NCBI GenBank assembly: GCA_934272745.1
Contig: CAKQSI010000029.1
Span: 1 to 23,998 of the forward strand
Reading direction: 5' to 3'
DNA from: an uncultured Clostridia bacterium
GTDB taxonomy: Bacteria; Bacillota; Clostridia; Christensenellales; Borkfalkiaceae
Length of the DNA: 23,998 nt
Shown: positions 11,547-18,496 of the stretch, one piece after another
How positions within the stretch are numbered: the first letter of the stretch is position 1
How the letters are laid out: each line of letters begins with the position of its first letter
The notes under the pieces: generated by a model
What the model saw: the letters and a program-made list of their open reading frames with translations, nothing else
Database searches by the model: none
Told to the model about the DNA's origin: nothing
Made by a program: the position numbers and the translations under genes

Positions 11547-12185
11547 CTATACCCTCCTCTCAAGCGCGATGACGCGCGGTAAATCGTTTTCTTCCAACGC
11601 CTCGTTGACGTCGAACCTGCCCCGTGCACGTTCGATTTCCTCTTCCCTGAAAAGGGCAAGGAACCGGTCGAGCGGCTCCAAATCGATGTTGCACTCCGCG
11701 TCCCGGTAGTGCATGGGAAACACCAGTCGTGGTCTGATTCGGTCAACGTATTCCTTCGCGCCCGCCGCGTCTATCGTGTATACGCCGCCGACGGGAATCA
11801 TCAAAACGTCCGTCCCACGTAAAAAATCAAGCAGTTCCTGCCGCGGAGGTTCGCCCACGTCGCCCATGTGCGCGTAAGTCACGCCGTCCACCGTAAAACG
11901 GAAAATGACGTTTTCCCCGCGCAGGGCGCCATTTTTGTCGTCGTGATAGGAAAGAACGCCGTCCACCTGCCCGTCCATACAGGGCAAAGGCTCGGTAAAC
12001 ACGCGCTTGACCCCGCTGACGGGAATGGTGTTGCAATGGTCGTAATGTCCGTGGCTGATGGTCACAAACCCTGCTTTGACCTTGGGCATTTCGTACCCGA
12101 TGTCGCCGAACGGATCGGTCAGAAACCGATCTTCTTCCCCCCGGACGAGAAAGCAGGAATGTCCTAAATACTCGATGGTCGCCAT
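11547..12185 (-). CDS. MBL-fold metal-dependent hydrolase (UlaG/UPF0173-like)
   Basis: This 212-aa metallo-beta-lactamase-fold protein belongs to the compact UlaG/UPF0173-type group. It begins ATIEYLGHSCFLV, the typical first strands. The metal-binding HGHYDH is at 45-50, Asp109 is in MGDVGE, and His159 is in FPMHYRD, so all expected metal ligands are visible. Substrate is unknown; the family includes lactonases and phosphodiesterase-like enzymes. ATG 12185 has GGAG upstream. It is the first gene of a tight operon with rho (2-nt gap) and radC. No strong promoter was identified in the repeat-filled 360 nt upstream. Confidence 0.9.
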   Translation of the reverse strand: MATIEYLGHSCFLVRGEEDRFLTDPFGDIGYEMPKVKAGFVTISHGHYDHCNTIPVSGVKRVFTEPLPCMDGQVDGVLSYHDDKNGALRGENVIFRFTVDGVTYAHMGDVGEPPRQELLDFLRGTDVLMIPVGGVYTIDAAGAKEYVDRIRPRLVFPMHYRDAECNIDLEPLDRFLALFREEEIERARGRFDVNEALEENDLPRVIALERRV

Positions 12186-12202
12186 AATTCTCCGCTGCGC
12201 GC

Positions 12203-12350
12203 CGCTTTTTGCTTTGCGCGCCTGTTATCCTTTGCGTAGTCCGCGCGTATCTTAGCGCGCACTCGTTATTTATAGTCCGCGCCCGTTTCTATACGTGCTT
12301 ATTCGTACTTGTAATTTACAGTCCGCGCCTGCTTGCGCGTGCCCGTTATC
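12203..12350. repeat. Degenerate repeats with AGTCCGCGC word
   Basis: AGTCCGCGC recurs at 12238, 12274 and 12320 (36 and 46 bp apart). The surrounding text, such as GCTTGCGCG and CCGTTATCC, recurs at 12211-12230 and 12331-12351. It lies just upstream of the MBL gene start. Confidence 0.5.
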
Positions 12351-12436
12351 CACGTTTTTACTGCCCGGACTTGAATTATACCTTAAATCCGACACCGGGC
12401 ATCTGAATCGGATATCGCCGGCGTTACCTTAAACCG

Positions 12437-12541
12437 GGGTTCGCCCTTGATATGGCGCCCGCCGTGAAACGATTTTCGCCCTTTAGAAGGCGCCCGTCCT
12501 TAAACAGTTTTCGCCCTTTAGAAGGCGCTGCCCTTAAACAC
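12437..12541 (-). repeat. 35-bp imperfect tandem repeat after the DUF1934-like gene
   Basis: Three units have an exact 35-bp period, with the TCGCC word at 12441, 12476 and 12511. The two right-hand units share TTTTCGCCCTTTAGAAGGCG and CCTTAAAC. Read on the reverse strand, the array begins a few bases after the stop codon of the 12546-13220 gene. Its unit (GTTTAAGG...GCGCC...AAAGGGCG) resembles the 36-bp unit after metQ. Confidence 0.75.
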
Positions 12542-12545
12542 AGGC

Positions 12546-13220
12546 TCAGCAAACGGGGATTTTCTTTTCCAGCGTAAACAGCAAGGTGATTTTTTCGCCG
12601 ATCACGGCTTCTTCGGAATCCTCGGCTGCTTCTTCCGCCGCCGAGACTTCTGCTCCGCAGGCTGTCTCGTCAAAGGCGCCCTCGGAAACGCCGTCCGGCT
12701 CTTCACTGACCGGTTCTTCACCAATCGGTTCTTCACTGACCGGTTCTTTACCGCCAAACACGCCGTTTTCTGCTCCGCAGGCTTCCTCGTCTTTGGCGTT
12801 GATCACGATAACGGCGCGACCGGGCGTTGCCATCGCGCGATCCAAAGGCAAAGCAGCAGATTCTTCCGCGTCTCCGCCCATTTCGCAGTACGGCAGGACG
12901 TACGAAAGCCACAGCGTGACTTTGTTTTCGGTCGATTTATGCCGATAACGCATCGTCCACACGGGGATTTCCATTTCGCCGTACGGGGTTTCGCAGACCA
13001 TTACGCTTTCCTCTCCGGGCACGAAACGCGCCCGAAAGGTCAGTTCGCCGCGCTTTTCCAGAAAGCAAGCCTCTTCTTCCGGCACGAACACGACGCTCTT
13101 CACGATTTCTTCGCCGGAAAAGGTTGCCGAAAGCGTCGTTTTCCCGTCCGAAAAAGAGATCTCGCCTTCCCCTTCCGTCTGCTCTCCGTTGATTACCAGC
13201 CTTGCTTTATACCCGTCCAT
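12546..13220 (-). CDS. DUF1934-like beta-barrel protein with acidic duplicated insert
   Basis: This 224-aa acidic protein without signal peptide resembles DUF1934, a calycin-like beta-barrel family of unknown function. The best match is ETPYGEMEIPVWT (77-89), the family's TPYG-LEI--T block, preceded by alternating beta strands and followed by KVTLWLSYVL. DUF1934 proteins are usually about 140 aa. Here a Glu-rich insert of about 65 residues (143-208) precedes the last strand EKITLLFTLEKK. The insert contains DEEACGAE (144-151) and DETACGAE (184-191), exactly 40 codons apart, plus EEPVSEEP/EEPIGEEP units, showing internal duplication. There is no ribosome binding site before ATG 13220; the promoter predicts a leaderless mRNA. 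Family assignment is moderate. Confidence 0.7.
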   Translation of the reverse strand: MDGYKARLVINGEQTEGEGEISFSDGKTTLSATFSGEEIVKSVVFVPEEEACFLEKRGELTFRARFVPGEESVMVCETPYGEMEIPVWTMRYRHKSTENKVTLWLSYVLPYCEMGGDAEESAALPLDRAMATPGRAVIVINAKDEEACGAENGVFGGKEPVSEEPIGEEPVSEEPDGVSEGAFDETACGAEVSAAEEAAEDSEEAVIGEKITLLFTLEKKIPVC

Positions 13221-13226
13221 AGAAGC

Positions 13227-13255
13227 ATTGTATCACACGTTTGAAATTTTGTAAA
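13227..13255 (-). promoter_or_regulatory. Extended -10 promoter, predicted leaderless transcript
   Basis: On the reverse strand, TTTACA (complement of 13250-13255) and TACAAT (complement of 13227-13232) are 17 bp apart, with TG one base before the -10. The -10 ends 6 nt before the ATG at 13220, so transcription should start at or next to the A of the start codon. Confidence 0.75.
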
Positions 13256-13401
13256 GTTTTTTAAGAAAATATTTCCCTTTAATGAATATTTCTTTCCCGT
13301 TTTGCGCTTTTTGCCTTGTTTTTCGGCAAAAACCGGCGTTTAACCGTCAAAAACGAACGATCCGTCCGTTTTTCAAATTATGCGCAAAAAGACAGGAAAC
13401 G

Positions 13402-14943
13402 CTATCCGCGCTTCGCCGCCGAAGATAAAATGCGGTCTGCAACCTTCAGCCCGTCCGCCGCCGCGGAAACGATCCCCCCGGCGTAACCGGCGCCCTCCCC
13501 CGCGGGGTACAATCCGGCAAAGGAAACCGACTGCAGATCTTCCCCCCGCAAAATGCGGACGGGGGACGAAGTGCGCGTTTCCACGCCCGTCAAAACCGCG
13601 TCCGGAGAAGCAAACCCTTTCAGCCGCCTGTCCATCGCGAGCGCGCCTTCCCGGATCGCGCCGGCGATTTCTTCCCCGATAAGGGAAGCAAGGTCGCAGC
13701 CCTTCACGCCCAGCGGATAGGTCGGCTTCACGCCGCCGAAACCTTTGGTTTCCCGCCCCGCAAGGAAGTCTTCCATTCGCATGGCGGGCGCGGTATAATC
13801 GCCGCCGCCCAGAAGAAACGCGGCGCGCTCCAGCTTTCTCTGATAGGTAAGTCCGTCAAACACGCCTTCGCCGCCGAAGTCTTTCGCCGTCACCTGCGCA
13901 AGCAGGGCGCTGTTGGCGTTTTCTCCGTCGCGGGCGTAATCGCTCATACCGTTGACGGCAAGCAGCCCCGTTTCGGAAGCGGCAGCCACCACCGTTCCGC
14001 CCGGACACATACAAAAAGTGTACACGCCCCTACCGGAAGCGCTCGCCGTCAGTTTATAATCCGCCGGCGGAAGCAGTTTTGCCGCTTCGCCGTACTGCGC
14101 GGCGCTGACGAGCGATTGCGGGTGTTCCACGCGGAAACCCACCGCAAAGGGTTTCTGGCACATGGCGACCTTTTTTTCGTACATTTTATAAAAGGTATCG
14201 CGCGCGCTGTGCCCCACCGCAAGGACGAGCGCGGAAACGTCGTATTTCTTCCCGCCCGCCAGAATACCGGTCACGGCGCCGTTCGTCACCGAAAAATCTT
14301 CCACTTTTGTGCGGAAAAATACTTTGCCGCCCAAGGAGTCGATGCGGCTTCGGATTCCCTTGACGACGGCGGGGAGCCGGTCGCTGCCCACGTGCGGTTT
14401 GTGTTCCCACAAAATCTCTTCCGGCGCGCCGAAACCGACGAACGTCTGCAGAATTTCGGTCACGTACGGGCTTTTGATCTGCGTGGTCAACTTGCCGTCC
14501 GAAAAGGTTCCGGCGCCGCCTTCGCCAAACTGTACGTTGCTTTCTTCGTCCAGAACGCGGGTGGAAAGGAAGCGTTCGTTGGTCTTTTTGCGGGCGTCCA
14601 CGTCCTCTCCGCGTTCAAACAAAAGCACGGGAACGCCCGCTTCCGCAAGGCGGAGCGCCGCAAACAGTCCGCAGGGACCCGCCCCGGCAATCGCCACGGG
14701 ATCTCTGTCCCACACGACTTTTTCCGGCAGTTTGCGTTCGATTTTCGGCAGACGTTCCCCCTTTTTCGCGACTTCCACCGTGCAAAGATAATGCACGTCG
14801 TTTTTCTTGCGCGCGTCCAGAGATTTTTTAACGTAGCGGATTTCCCCCAGATTTTCGGTCTTCACGCCCAGTTTTCTGGCAACCGCACGGCGCAGACTTT
14901 CTTCTCCCCCAAGGGAAACTTTCAGATCGGTCAGAATTTTCAA
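13402..14943 (-). CDS. FAD-dependent oxidoreductase (COG2509-like)
   Basis: This 513-aa cytoplasmic flavoprotein is like the uncharacterised FAD-dependent dehydrogenases widespread in Clostridia. An N-terminal ~80-residue domain (LARKLGV-type start, KKSLDARKKNDVHYLCTVEV) precedes the dinucleotide fold with GAGPCG at 87-92 and acidic Glu110 at the end of beta 2. Other typical blocks are NVQFGEGGAGTFSDGKL, ALVLAVGHSARDTF, CMCPGGTVVAAASE and the C-terminal GLYPAGEGAGYAGGI FAD motif. Substrate is unknown. The start is TTG at 14943, supported by AAGGAG with 6-nt spacing. It is a single gene on the reverse strand, and no promoter was confidently found. Confidence 0.92.
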   Translation of the reverse strand: MKILTDLKVSLGGEESLRRAVARKLGVKTENLGEIRYVKKSLDARKKNDVHYLCTVEVAKKGERLPKIERKLPEKVVWDRDPVAIAGAGPCGLFAALRLAEAGVPVLLFERGEDVDARKKTNERFLSTRVLDEESNVQFGEGGAGTFSDGKLTTQIKSPYVTEILQTFVGFGAPEEILWEHKPHVGSDRLPAVVKGIRSRIDSLGGKVFFRTKVEDFSVTNGAVTGILAGGKKYDVSALVLAVGHSARDTFYKMYEKKVAMCQKPFAVGFRVEHPQSLVSAAQYGEAAKLLPPADYKLTASASGRGVYTFCMCPGGTVVAAASETGLLAVNGMSDYARDGENANSALLAQVTAKDFGGEGVFDGLTYQRKLERAAFLLGGGDYTAPAMRMEDFLAGRETKGFGGVKPTYPLGVKGCDLASLIGEEIAGAIREGALAMDRRLKGFASPDAVLTGVETRTSSPVRILRGEDLQSVSFAGLYPAGEGAGYAGGIVSAAADGLKVADRILSSAAKRG

Positions 14944-15379
14944 TTTTTGCTCCTTAAAAACTGCCGGAACGGCTTTGCTTTGTGGACGGATTTATCGGAA
15001 GTGCTGGTGCGCCTGCAGAAATATCTTCCCGCGGAAATATTTTTATTAAGAAATGCCGGCGCCTTTGGCTAATCTCTTATTAAAAAATAGCGCACCTAAG
15101 GGGATTCTCTTTCCTTAAAACGACAAAACGCCCTTATTTTTCCCCACGAAAAAAGGGCGCCTTAGCCGAAATGCGGTGCTTCCGCTATCGATTCCGACCG
15201 GCGCCGTTTTTTGGTTTCAATTACCCGGAAAGTATTGCGTAATTACGCAAAACCGCCGGACGCACTTTGCTTTCGCCGCAGGCTTTTTGCCTTTCACTAC
15301 AGGCTTTATTTTCGCCGCAGGCTTTACCCTTCGCCGCAGGCTTACCCTTCGCCGCAGGCTTTACCCTTCGCCGCAAAAT
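14944..15379. other. 436-nt gap between FAD oxidoreductase and DUF1508 genes
   Basis: No gene supported. It contains a terminator-like hairpin at 15129-15159 and a 19-bp tandem repeat from 15272. The part from 14944 to 15120 shows A/T-rich duplicated words (CTTATTAA twice near 15043-15082) and nothing assignable. Confidence 0.55.
15129..15159. terminator. Terminator-like hairpin
   Basis: CGCCCTT-A-TTTTT pairs with AAAAA-AAGGGCG around CCCCACG, with a T run (TTTTG) following on the reverse strand. It probably closes the reverse-strand DUF1508 transcription unit. Confidence 0.65.
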
Positions 15380-15383
15380 TTAT
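15272..15383 (-). repeat. 18/19-bp tandem repeat after the DUF1508 gene
   Basis: Six units begin at 15272, 15293, 15311, 15330, 15348 and 15367 with the word TTCGCCGCAGGCTTTACCC; the second and last are degenerate. Period alternates 18 and 19. On the reverse strand the array starts at the stop codon of the 15380-16507 gene and each full unit carries a TAA. Confidence 0.9.
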
Positions 15384-15916
15384 TCGGCTTTCGGTTCCTG
15401 CGGGGCGTTCGGGACCAGAATCGCGGTCTTTGCAAAGTTTTTGACCGATTCGATCGCCGATTCGCAGGACGAACGCGTGGGATAGGACGCGCCGATGCAG
15501 ATCAGGCGCTTTTGCAGCGAGAAGAGTTTAAAATTGAATCTGCCGTTCTTGTCCTGCTTGATCTGGAAAATACCGTTTTCCGCATTCTTTTTGATGGTGT
15601 CGATGCCGTTTTTGGCGCCTTTTTCGGTCGTATACGCTTCGGAATTCAACATCAGAACGCCGTTGGAAGCGTACAGCGAAGCAACGAAGCCGTCCTCGGT
15701 TTCGACAATGCGCCATTTGCCGTGCATTCCGGTAGAAACGGGCGCTTCCGCAGGTTTTTCTTTTGCGGGGGCGGGTTTCGCGGGTACGGTTTCCGCAACG
15801 CGCGCCTTCATACGGGCAGGGGCATTCGCCGTCTTTTTCGCGGACTTTTTGGCAGGCTCCGGACTTGCAGCTTTCTCAGCCGCGGTTTTTTTTGCGGTTT
15901 CGTCTTTCTTTTTCAT
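15380..15916 (-). CDS. Embedded alternative start: soluble DUF1508 protein
   Basis: Inside the 15380-16507 frame, AAAAGGAGG (AGGAGG is the complement of 15925-15930) lies 8 nt before an in-frame ATG at 15916, a better initiation site than the upstream one. The 178-aa product would begin MKKKDETAKKTAAEKAA, a Lys/Ala-rich histone-H1-like tail of about 65 residues, then both DUF1508 repeats, without the membrane anchor. Either one mRNA gives anchored and soluble forms, or two once-separate genes were fused by loss of a stop codon. Seen: the site and frame. Inferred: its use. Confidence 0.55.
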   Translation of the reverse strand: MKKKDETAKKTAAEKAASPEPAKKSAKKTANAPARMKARVAETVPAKPAPAKEKPAEAPVSTGMHGKWRIVETEDGFVASLYASNGVLMLNSEAYTTEKGAKNGIDTIKKNAENGIFQIKQDKNGRFNFKLFSLQKRLICIGASYPTRSSCESAIESVKNFAKTAILVPNAPQEPKAE

Positions 15917-16507
15917 GTTGAATTCCTCCTTTTCGGTTTCTTTTTCCGGCGGTATATTTTCGGCTTCCGGCGGTATATTTTCGGCTCCGCGCGGGGCGGA
16001 AGCCGTTTTATCCCGTTCGTTTTTTCCCGTTTTCGCTCCCTCTGCGACGCGTGCGCCCTCTTCCGCCGAAGAATCCGCGCTTTCGGTAAGGGTGGGCGGC
16101 AGACTTAACGCGGGCTGCATTTTCGCAGTTTTTTCGTCCTCGCCGTCCGGAGATTCCGGAGTTGCGGCATTATTTTCCGGGGGTTCCGGAGTTGCGGCAT
16201 TTTCCGCGGCGGGTATTCCCCCTTCCGCGGCGGGCAATTCTCCCTGCACCGCAAGATCGTTCTGCTCCGCCGAAGGTTCTTCCGCAGAAGTCGCGCCGTT
16301 CGTTTTCGGCAGTTTTTCGGCAGCGGTAACCTTGACTTCGGGCGGCGCCTTTTTTTCCTTCCGCTTCCCGCGGGAAGAAAGGATCGCTTTTGCGATAAAC
16401 AGCGCGGCAAGAACGACGATAAGCGCGCCGGCCGCAAGGTAGATCGACAAAGAATTGTCTTTTAAGTACTCTCCGACCGGAGAAAGCAAACGAACGGGAA
16501 AATCCAT
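15380..16507 (-). CDS. Membrane-anchored protein with tandem DUF1508 domains
   Basis: The full-length product has 375 aa. One transmembrane helix (about 22-44) is followed by a basic RGKRKEKK stop-transfer, then about 210 residues of disordered Ala/Glu/Pro/Lys-rich linker, then two DUF1508 (YegP-type) repeats at about 263-308 and 314-361. The first has GKWRIVETEDGFVASLYASN, the second GRFNFKLFSLQKR with ASYPTRSSCESAIESVKN. The function of DUF1508 is unknown. ATG 16507 follows AGGAG with about 9-nt spacing; an upstream in-frame ATG has no site. A perfect internal start at 15916 suggests a second, shorter product. The promoter is at 16636-16664. It is divergent from the flavoprotein gene at 16737. 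Confidence 0.88.
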   Translation of the reverse strand: MDFPVRLLSPVGEYLKDNSLSIYLAAGALIVVLAALFIAKAILSSRGKRKEKKAPPEVKVTAAEKLPKTNGATSAEEPSAEQNDLAVQGELPAAEGGIPAAENAATPEPPENNAATPESPDGEDEKTAKMQPALSLPPTLTESADSSAEEGARVAEGAKTGKNERDKTASAPRGAENIPPEAENIPPEKETEKEEFNMKKKDETAKKTAAEKAASPEPAKKSAKKTANAPARMKARVAETVPAKPAPAKEKPAEAPVSTGMHGKWRIVETEDGFVASLYASNGVLMLNSEAYTTEKGAKNGIDTIKKNAENGIFQIKQDKNGRFNFKLFSLQKRLICIGASYPTRSSCESAIESVKNFAKTAILVPNAPQEPKAE

Positions 16508-16635
16508 AACCGTACACTCCTTTTGTGGCACTCATAGCCGAAATCGCCGCAAAAACGGATTCTTTCCGAAAAAGCAAAATCCGCCTTTTTCCGCCAACTA
16601 TCCAACGGCAAAGAAACAGGGTGCATTTTTCTATT

Positions 16636-16664
16636 ATTTTAAGCAAAACGACGCAAAATGTCAA
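16636..16664 (-). promoter_or_regulatory. Sigma-A promoter of the DUF1508 gene
   Basis: On the reverse strand, TTGACA (complement of 16659-16664) and TAAAAT (complement of 16636-16641) are 17 bp apart, about 130 nt upstream of ATG 16507. A forward -10-like TATGAT (16702-16707) nearby may serve the divergent flavoprotein gene, but with a poor -35. Confidence 0.85.
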
Positions 16665-16736
16665 GAAAAACGCCTGTTTTTGTTTCCATTTTATGCATTT
16701 TTATGATAAAATGATGACAAAAAGGGGGCTTTGACT

Positions 16737-18014
16737 GTGAGAGAAGATCGGATCGACGTTCTGATTGTCGGCGGCGGCGGCAGCGGTATGGTCGCGGCGG
16801 GATTTCTGGGCGAATACGACTACGTAAAAACCGCGATTGCGGAAAGAAACGACCGCGTGGGAAAGAAAATTCTTGCCACGGGAAACGGGCAGTGCAATCT
16901 GACCAACACCGACCTTGACCCGTCGCATTTCCGCGGGGACGAAAGGCTGATTTCCGCGGTCTTTGCCGCAGCGCCCCAAAAGCGCACGCTTGCGTTCTTA
17001 AAAAAATGCGGCGTGTTCGTTTCTGCGGACGAACGCGGCAGGGTGTATCCCCTTTCCCGGCAGGCTTCTTCCGTACTGGACGCGCTGCGGGCGCGCTACC
17101 TTTCGCTCGGCGTTCCGGAAATGACGGGCGCCGAAGTCACTGCCATTCTGCCGCGGAGGGGCGGCTTTACGGTACGCACCCGCGCCGGGGAAATTTACGC
17201 CCGCAAGGTGCTGTTCTGCCCCGGCGGGAAAAGCGGCGCCGCCTTCGGAACGGACGGCTCCGCATACGATCTCGTCACGGCGCTCGGACACAGCGTTACC
17301 CCGCTTTCTCCCTCGCTTTGTGCGTTTACGGCAAAGAAAGGGGAATTTTTCAACCTGAAAGGTATCCGTGTAGAAGCGGAGGTTTCCTGCCCTGCGGCGG
17401 GCGGCAGACAGAGCGCTTTGAAAACCGGTGCGCGCTTTGCAAAAAACGGTTCTTCTTCAGCGAAAAAGGAAGTCTGCCGCGGCGACCTTCTGTTTGGCGA
17501 TAACGGCGTAAGCGGGGACGCGGTATTCCGTCTTTCCGCAAGGGCGCCGGAACCGCCCTTTCCCCTGACGGTGTCCTTTCTCCCCGACAGCAGCGAATAC
17601 GAGGTGCGCGAAATGCTTGCCGCCCGGGCGAAACTCCCCGGCATCACCGCGGGCGACCTGTTTACCACCGTTCTGCATAAACAGATCGGGCGCAATATCT
17701 TAAAGCGCATGAACCTTTCCCCCGCGGAAAGCGCGGGCAAGGTCGATCTTTCCCGCGCGGCGGAACTCGTCAAGGCGTTCCCGATAGAAATCACGGGGAC
17801 GGCGGGCTTTGCCGCAAGTCAGGTAACGCGCGGCGGCGTTCCCGCAAGCGAAGTCGATCCCGAAACGCTGGAAAGCCTGCTGGTGCCCGGTCTGTATTTT
17901 GCGGGCGAAGTGCTGGACGTGGACGGCGATTGCGGCGGGTACAACCTGCAATGGGCAATGAGTTCGGCTCTCGTGGCGGCAGATCATATCTTAAACGCGC
18001 TCCGCATGCGCTGA
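16737..18014 (+). CDS. NAD(P)/FAD-dependent oxidoreductase, HI0933/BaiN family
   Basis: This 425-aa flavoprotein has the FAD-binding loop VLIVGGGGSGMVAAG near residues 8-22 and the family signature KKILATGNGQCNLTN near 44-58. It also has VYPLSRQASSVLDALR, FCPGGKSGAAFGTDGS, QVTRGGVP and the C-terminal GLYFAGEVLDVDGDCGGYNL. The family includes the bile-acid enzyme BaiN, but most members have no known substrate, so no specific reaction is claimed. GTG 16737 is chosen because AAAAGGGGG (ending 16728) gives 8-nt spacing; the in-frame TTG at 16731 would be too close. It stands alone, divergent from the DUF1508 gene. Confidence 0.94.
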   Translation: MREDRIDVLIVGGGGSGMVAAGFLGEYDYVKTAIAERNDRVGKKILATGNGQCNLTNTDLDPSHFRGDERLISAVFAAAPQKRTLAFLKKCGVFVSADERGRVYPLSRQASSVLDALRARYLSLGVPEMTGAEVTAILPRRGGFTVRTRAGEIYARKVLFCPGGKSGAAFGTDGSAYDLVTALGHSVTPLSPSLCAFTAKKGEFFNLKGIRVEAEVSCPAAGGRQSALKTGARFAKNGSSSAKKEVCRGDLLFGDNGVSGDAVFRLSARAPEPPFPLTVSFLPDSSEYEVREMLAARAKLPGITAGDLFTTVLHKQIGRNILKRMNLSPAESAGKVDLSRAAELVKAFPIEITGTAGFAASQVTRGGVPASEVDPETLESLLVPGLYFAGEVLDVDGDCGGYNLQWAMSSALVAADHILNALRMR

Positions 18015-18017
18015 ACG

Positions 18018-18137
18018 GGCGCCTTGCCTGAATGCACTGAATCGGCGACATATCAGGCTGCGCCGAACAAGGTTTTGTTCGACTATACCGCGAAAGTTCG
18101 TTCGGCTGCGCCGTGTTGGCGCCTTGTCTGAATGCAC
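18018..18137. repeat. 20-nt direct repeat after the flavoprotein gene
   Basis: GGCGCCTTGCCTGAATGCAC at 18018-18037 recurs at 18118-18137 with one change (C to T), 100 bp apart. The first copy starts 3 nt past the stop codon. Confidence 0.85.
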
Positions 18138-18216
18138 CGCGCAAGCGCGCTTGCCGGCTTCAGCAACACCTTCGCCCGCCCACCGTTTCCACAGTCATTT
18201 TGCTCGAAAATTGCGT

Positions 18217-18429
18217 ACAAATCCAAATCGTAATTTTCACGACTATAACGTCAAAATACAATACCGATATTAAAATTCAACAGCGCAGTTTCCGCACAGA
18301 TCCGGATTGCGATTTCCGCGACTATAACGTCAAAATACAACATCGATATTAAAATTCAACAGCGCAGTTCCCGCACAGATCCGGATTACGTTTCCCGCGA
18401 CTATAACGTTAAAATACAATACCGATATG
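18217..18429. repeat. 79-bp tandem repeat, about 2.7 copies
   Basis: GACTATAACG begins units at 18241, 18320 and 18399, exactly 79 bp apart. The first two full units differ at about six positions, mostly transitions. A partial unit precedes (18217-18240) and a partial one ends near 18429. No frame stays open across it with a ribosome binding site. The sequence is A/T-rich relative to its surroundings. Confidence 0.9.
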
Positions 18430-18451
18430 AAATATGGTCGATTTATTCTCC

Positions 18452-18492
18452 ACTCCCTGCGGGCGATTTACCTTGCCTGCAGGGAGTTTTTG
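18452..18492 (+). terminator. Intrinsic terminator
   Basis: ACTCCCTGC (18452-18460) pairs with GCAGGGAGT (18479-18487), extended inward by GGC/GCC, and is followed by TTTTTG. It is the first good terminator after the flavoprotein gene, ~440 nt past its stop. Confidence 0.85.
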
Positions 18493-18496
18493 TCTG

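Larger units (their letters stand above)
12186..12545. other. 360-nt repeat-filled gap upstream of the MBL-rho-radC operon
   Basis: No gene seen. Two separate imperfect repeat arrays occupy most of it (12203-12350 and 12437-12541), with about 90 nt between them containing nothing recognisable. Confidence 0.6.

Noticed and set aside
12437..12541. CRISPR array (35-bp period repeats)
   Set aside because: The units are contiguous without unique spacers and are imperfect, with no cas genes. The same applies to the 36-bp array at 4141 and the 33-bp repeat at 21358.
14116..15072. 318-codon forward open frame antisense to the FAD oxidoreductase
   Set aside because: It is a codon-position shadow. 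The reverse frame has clear FAD motifs and a good start.
15495..16442. 315-codon forward open frame antisense to the DUF1508 gene
   Set aside because: It is a Ser/Ala/Phe-rich shadow of an Ala/Glu/Lys-rich coding strand and has no start signal.
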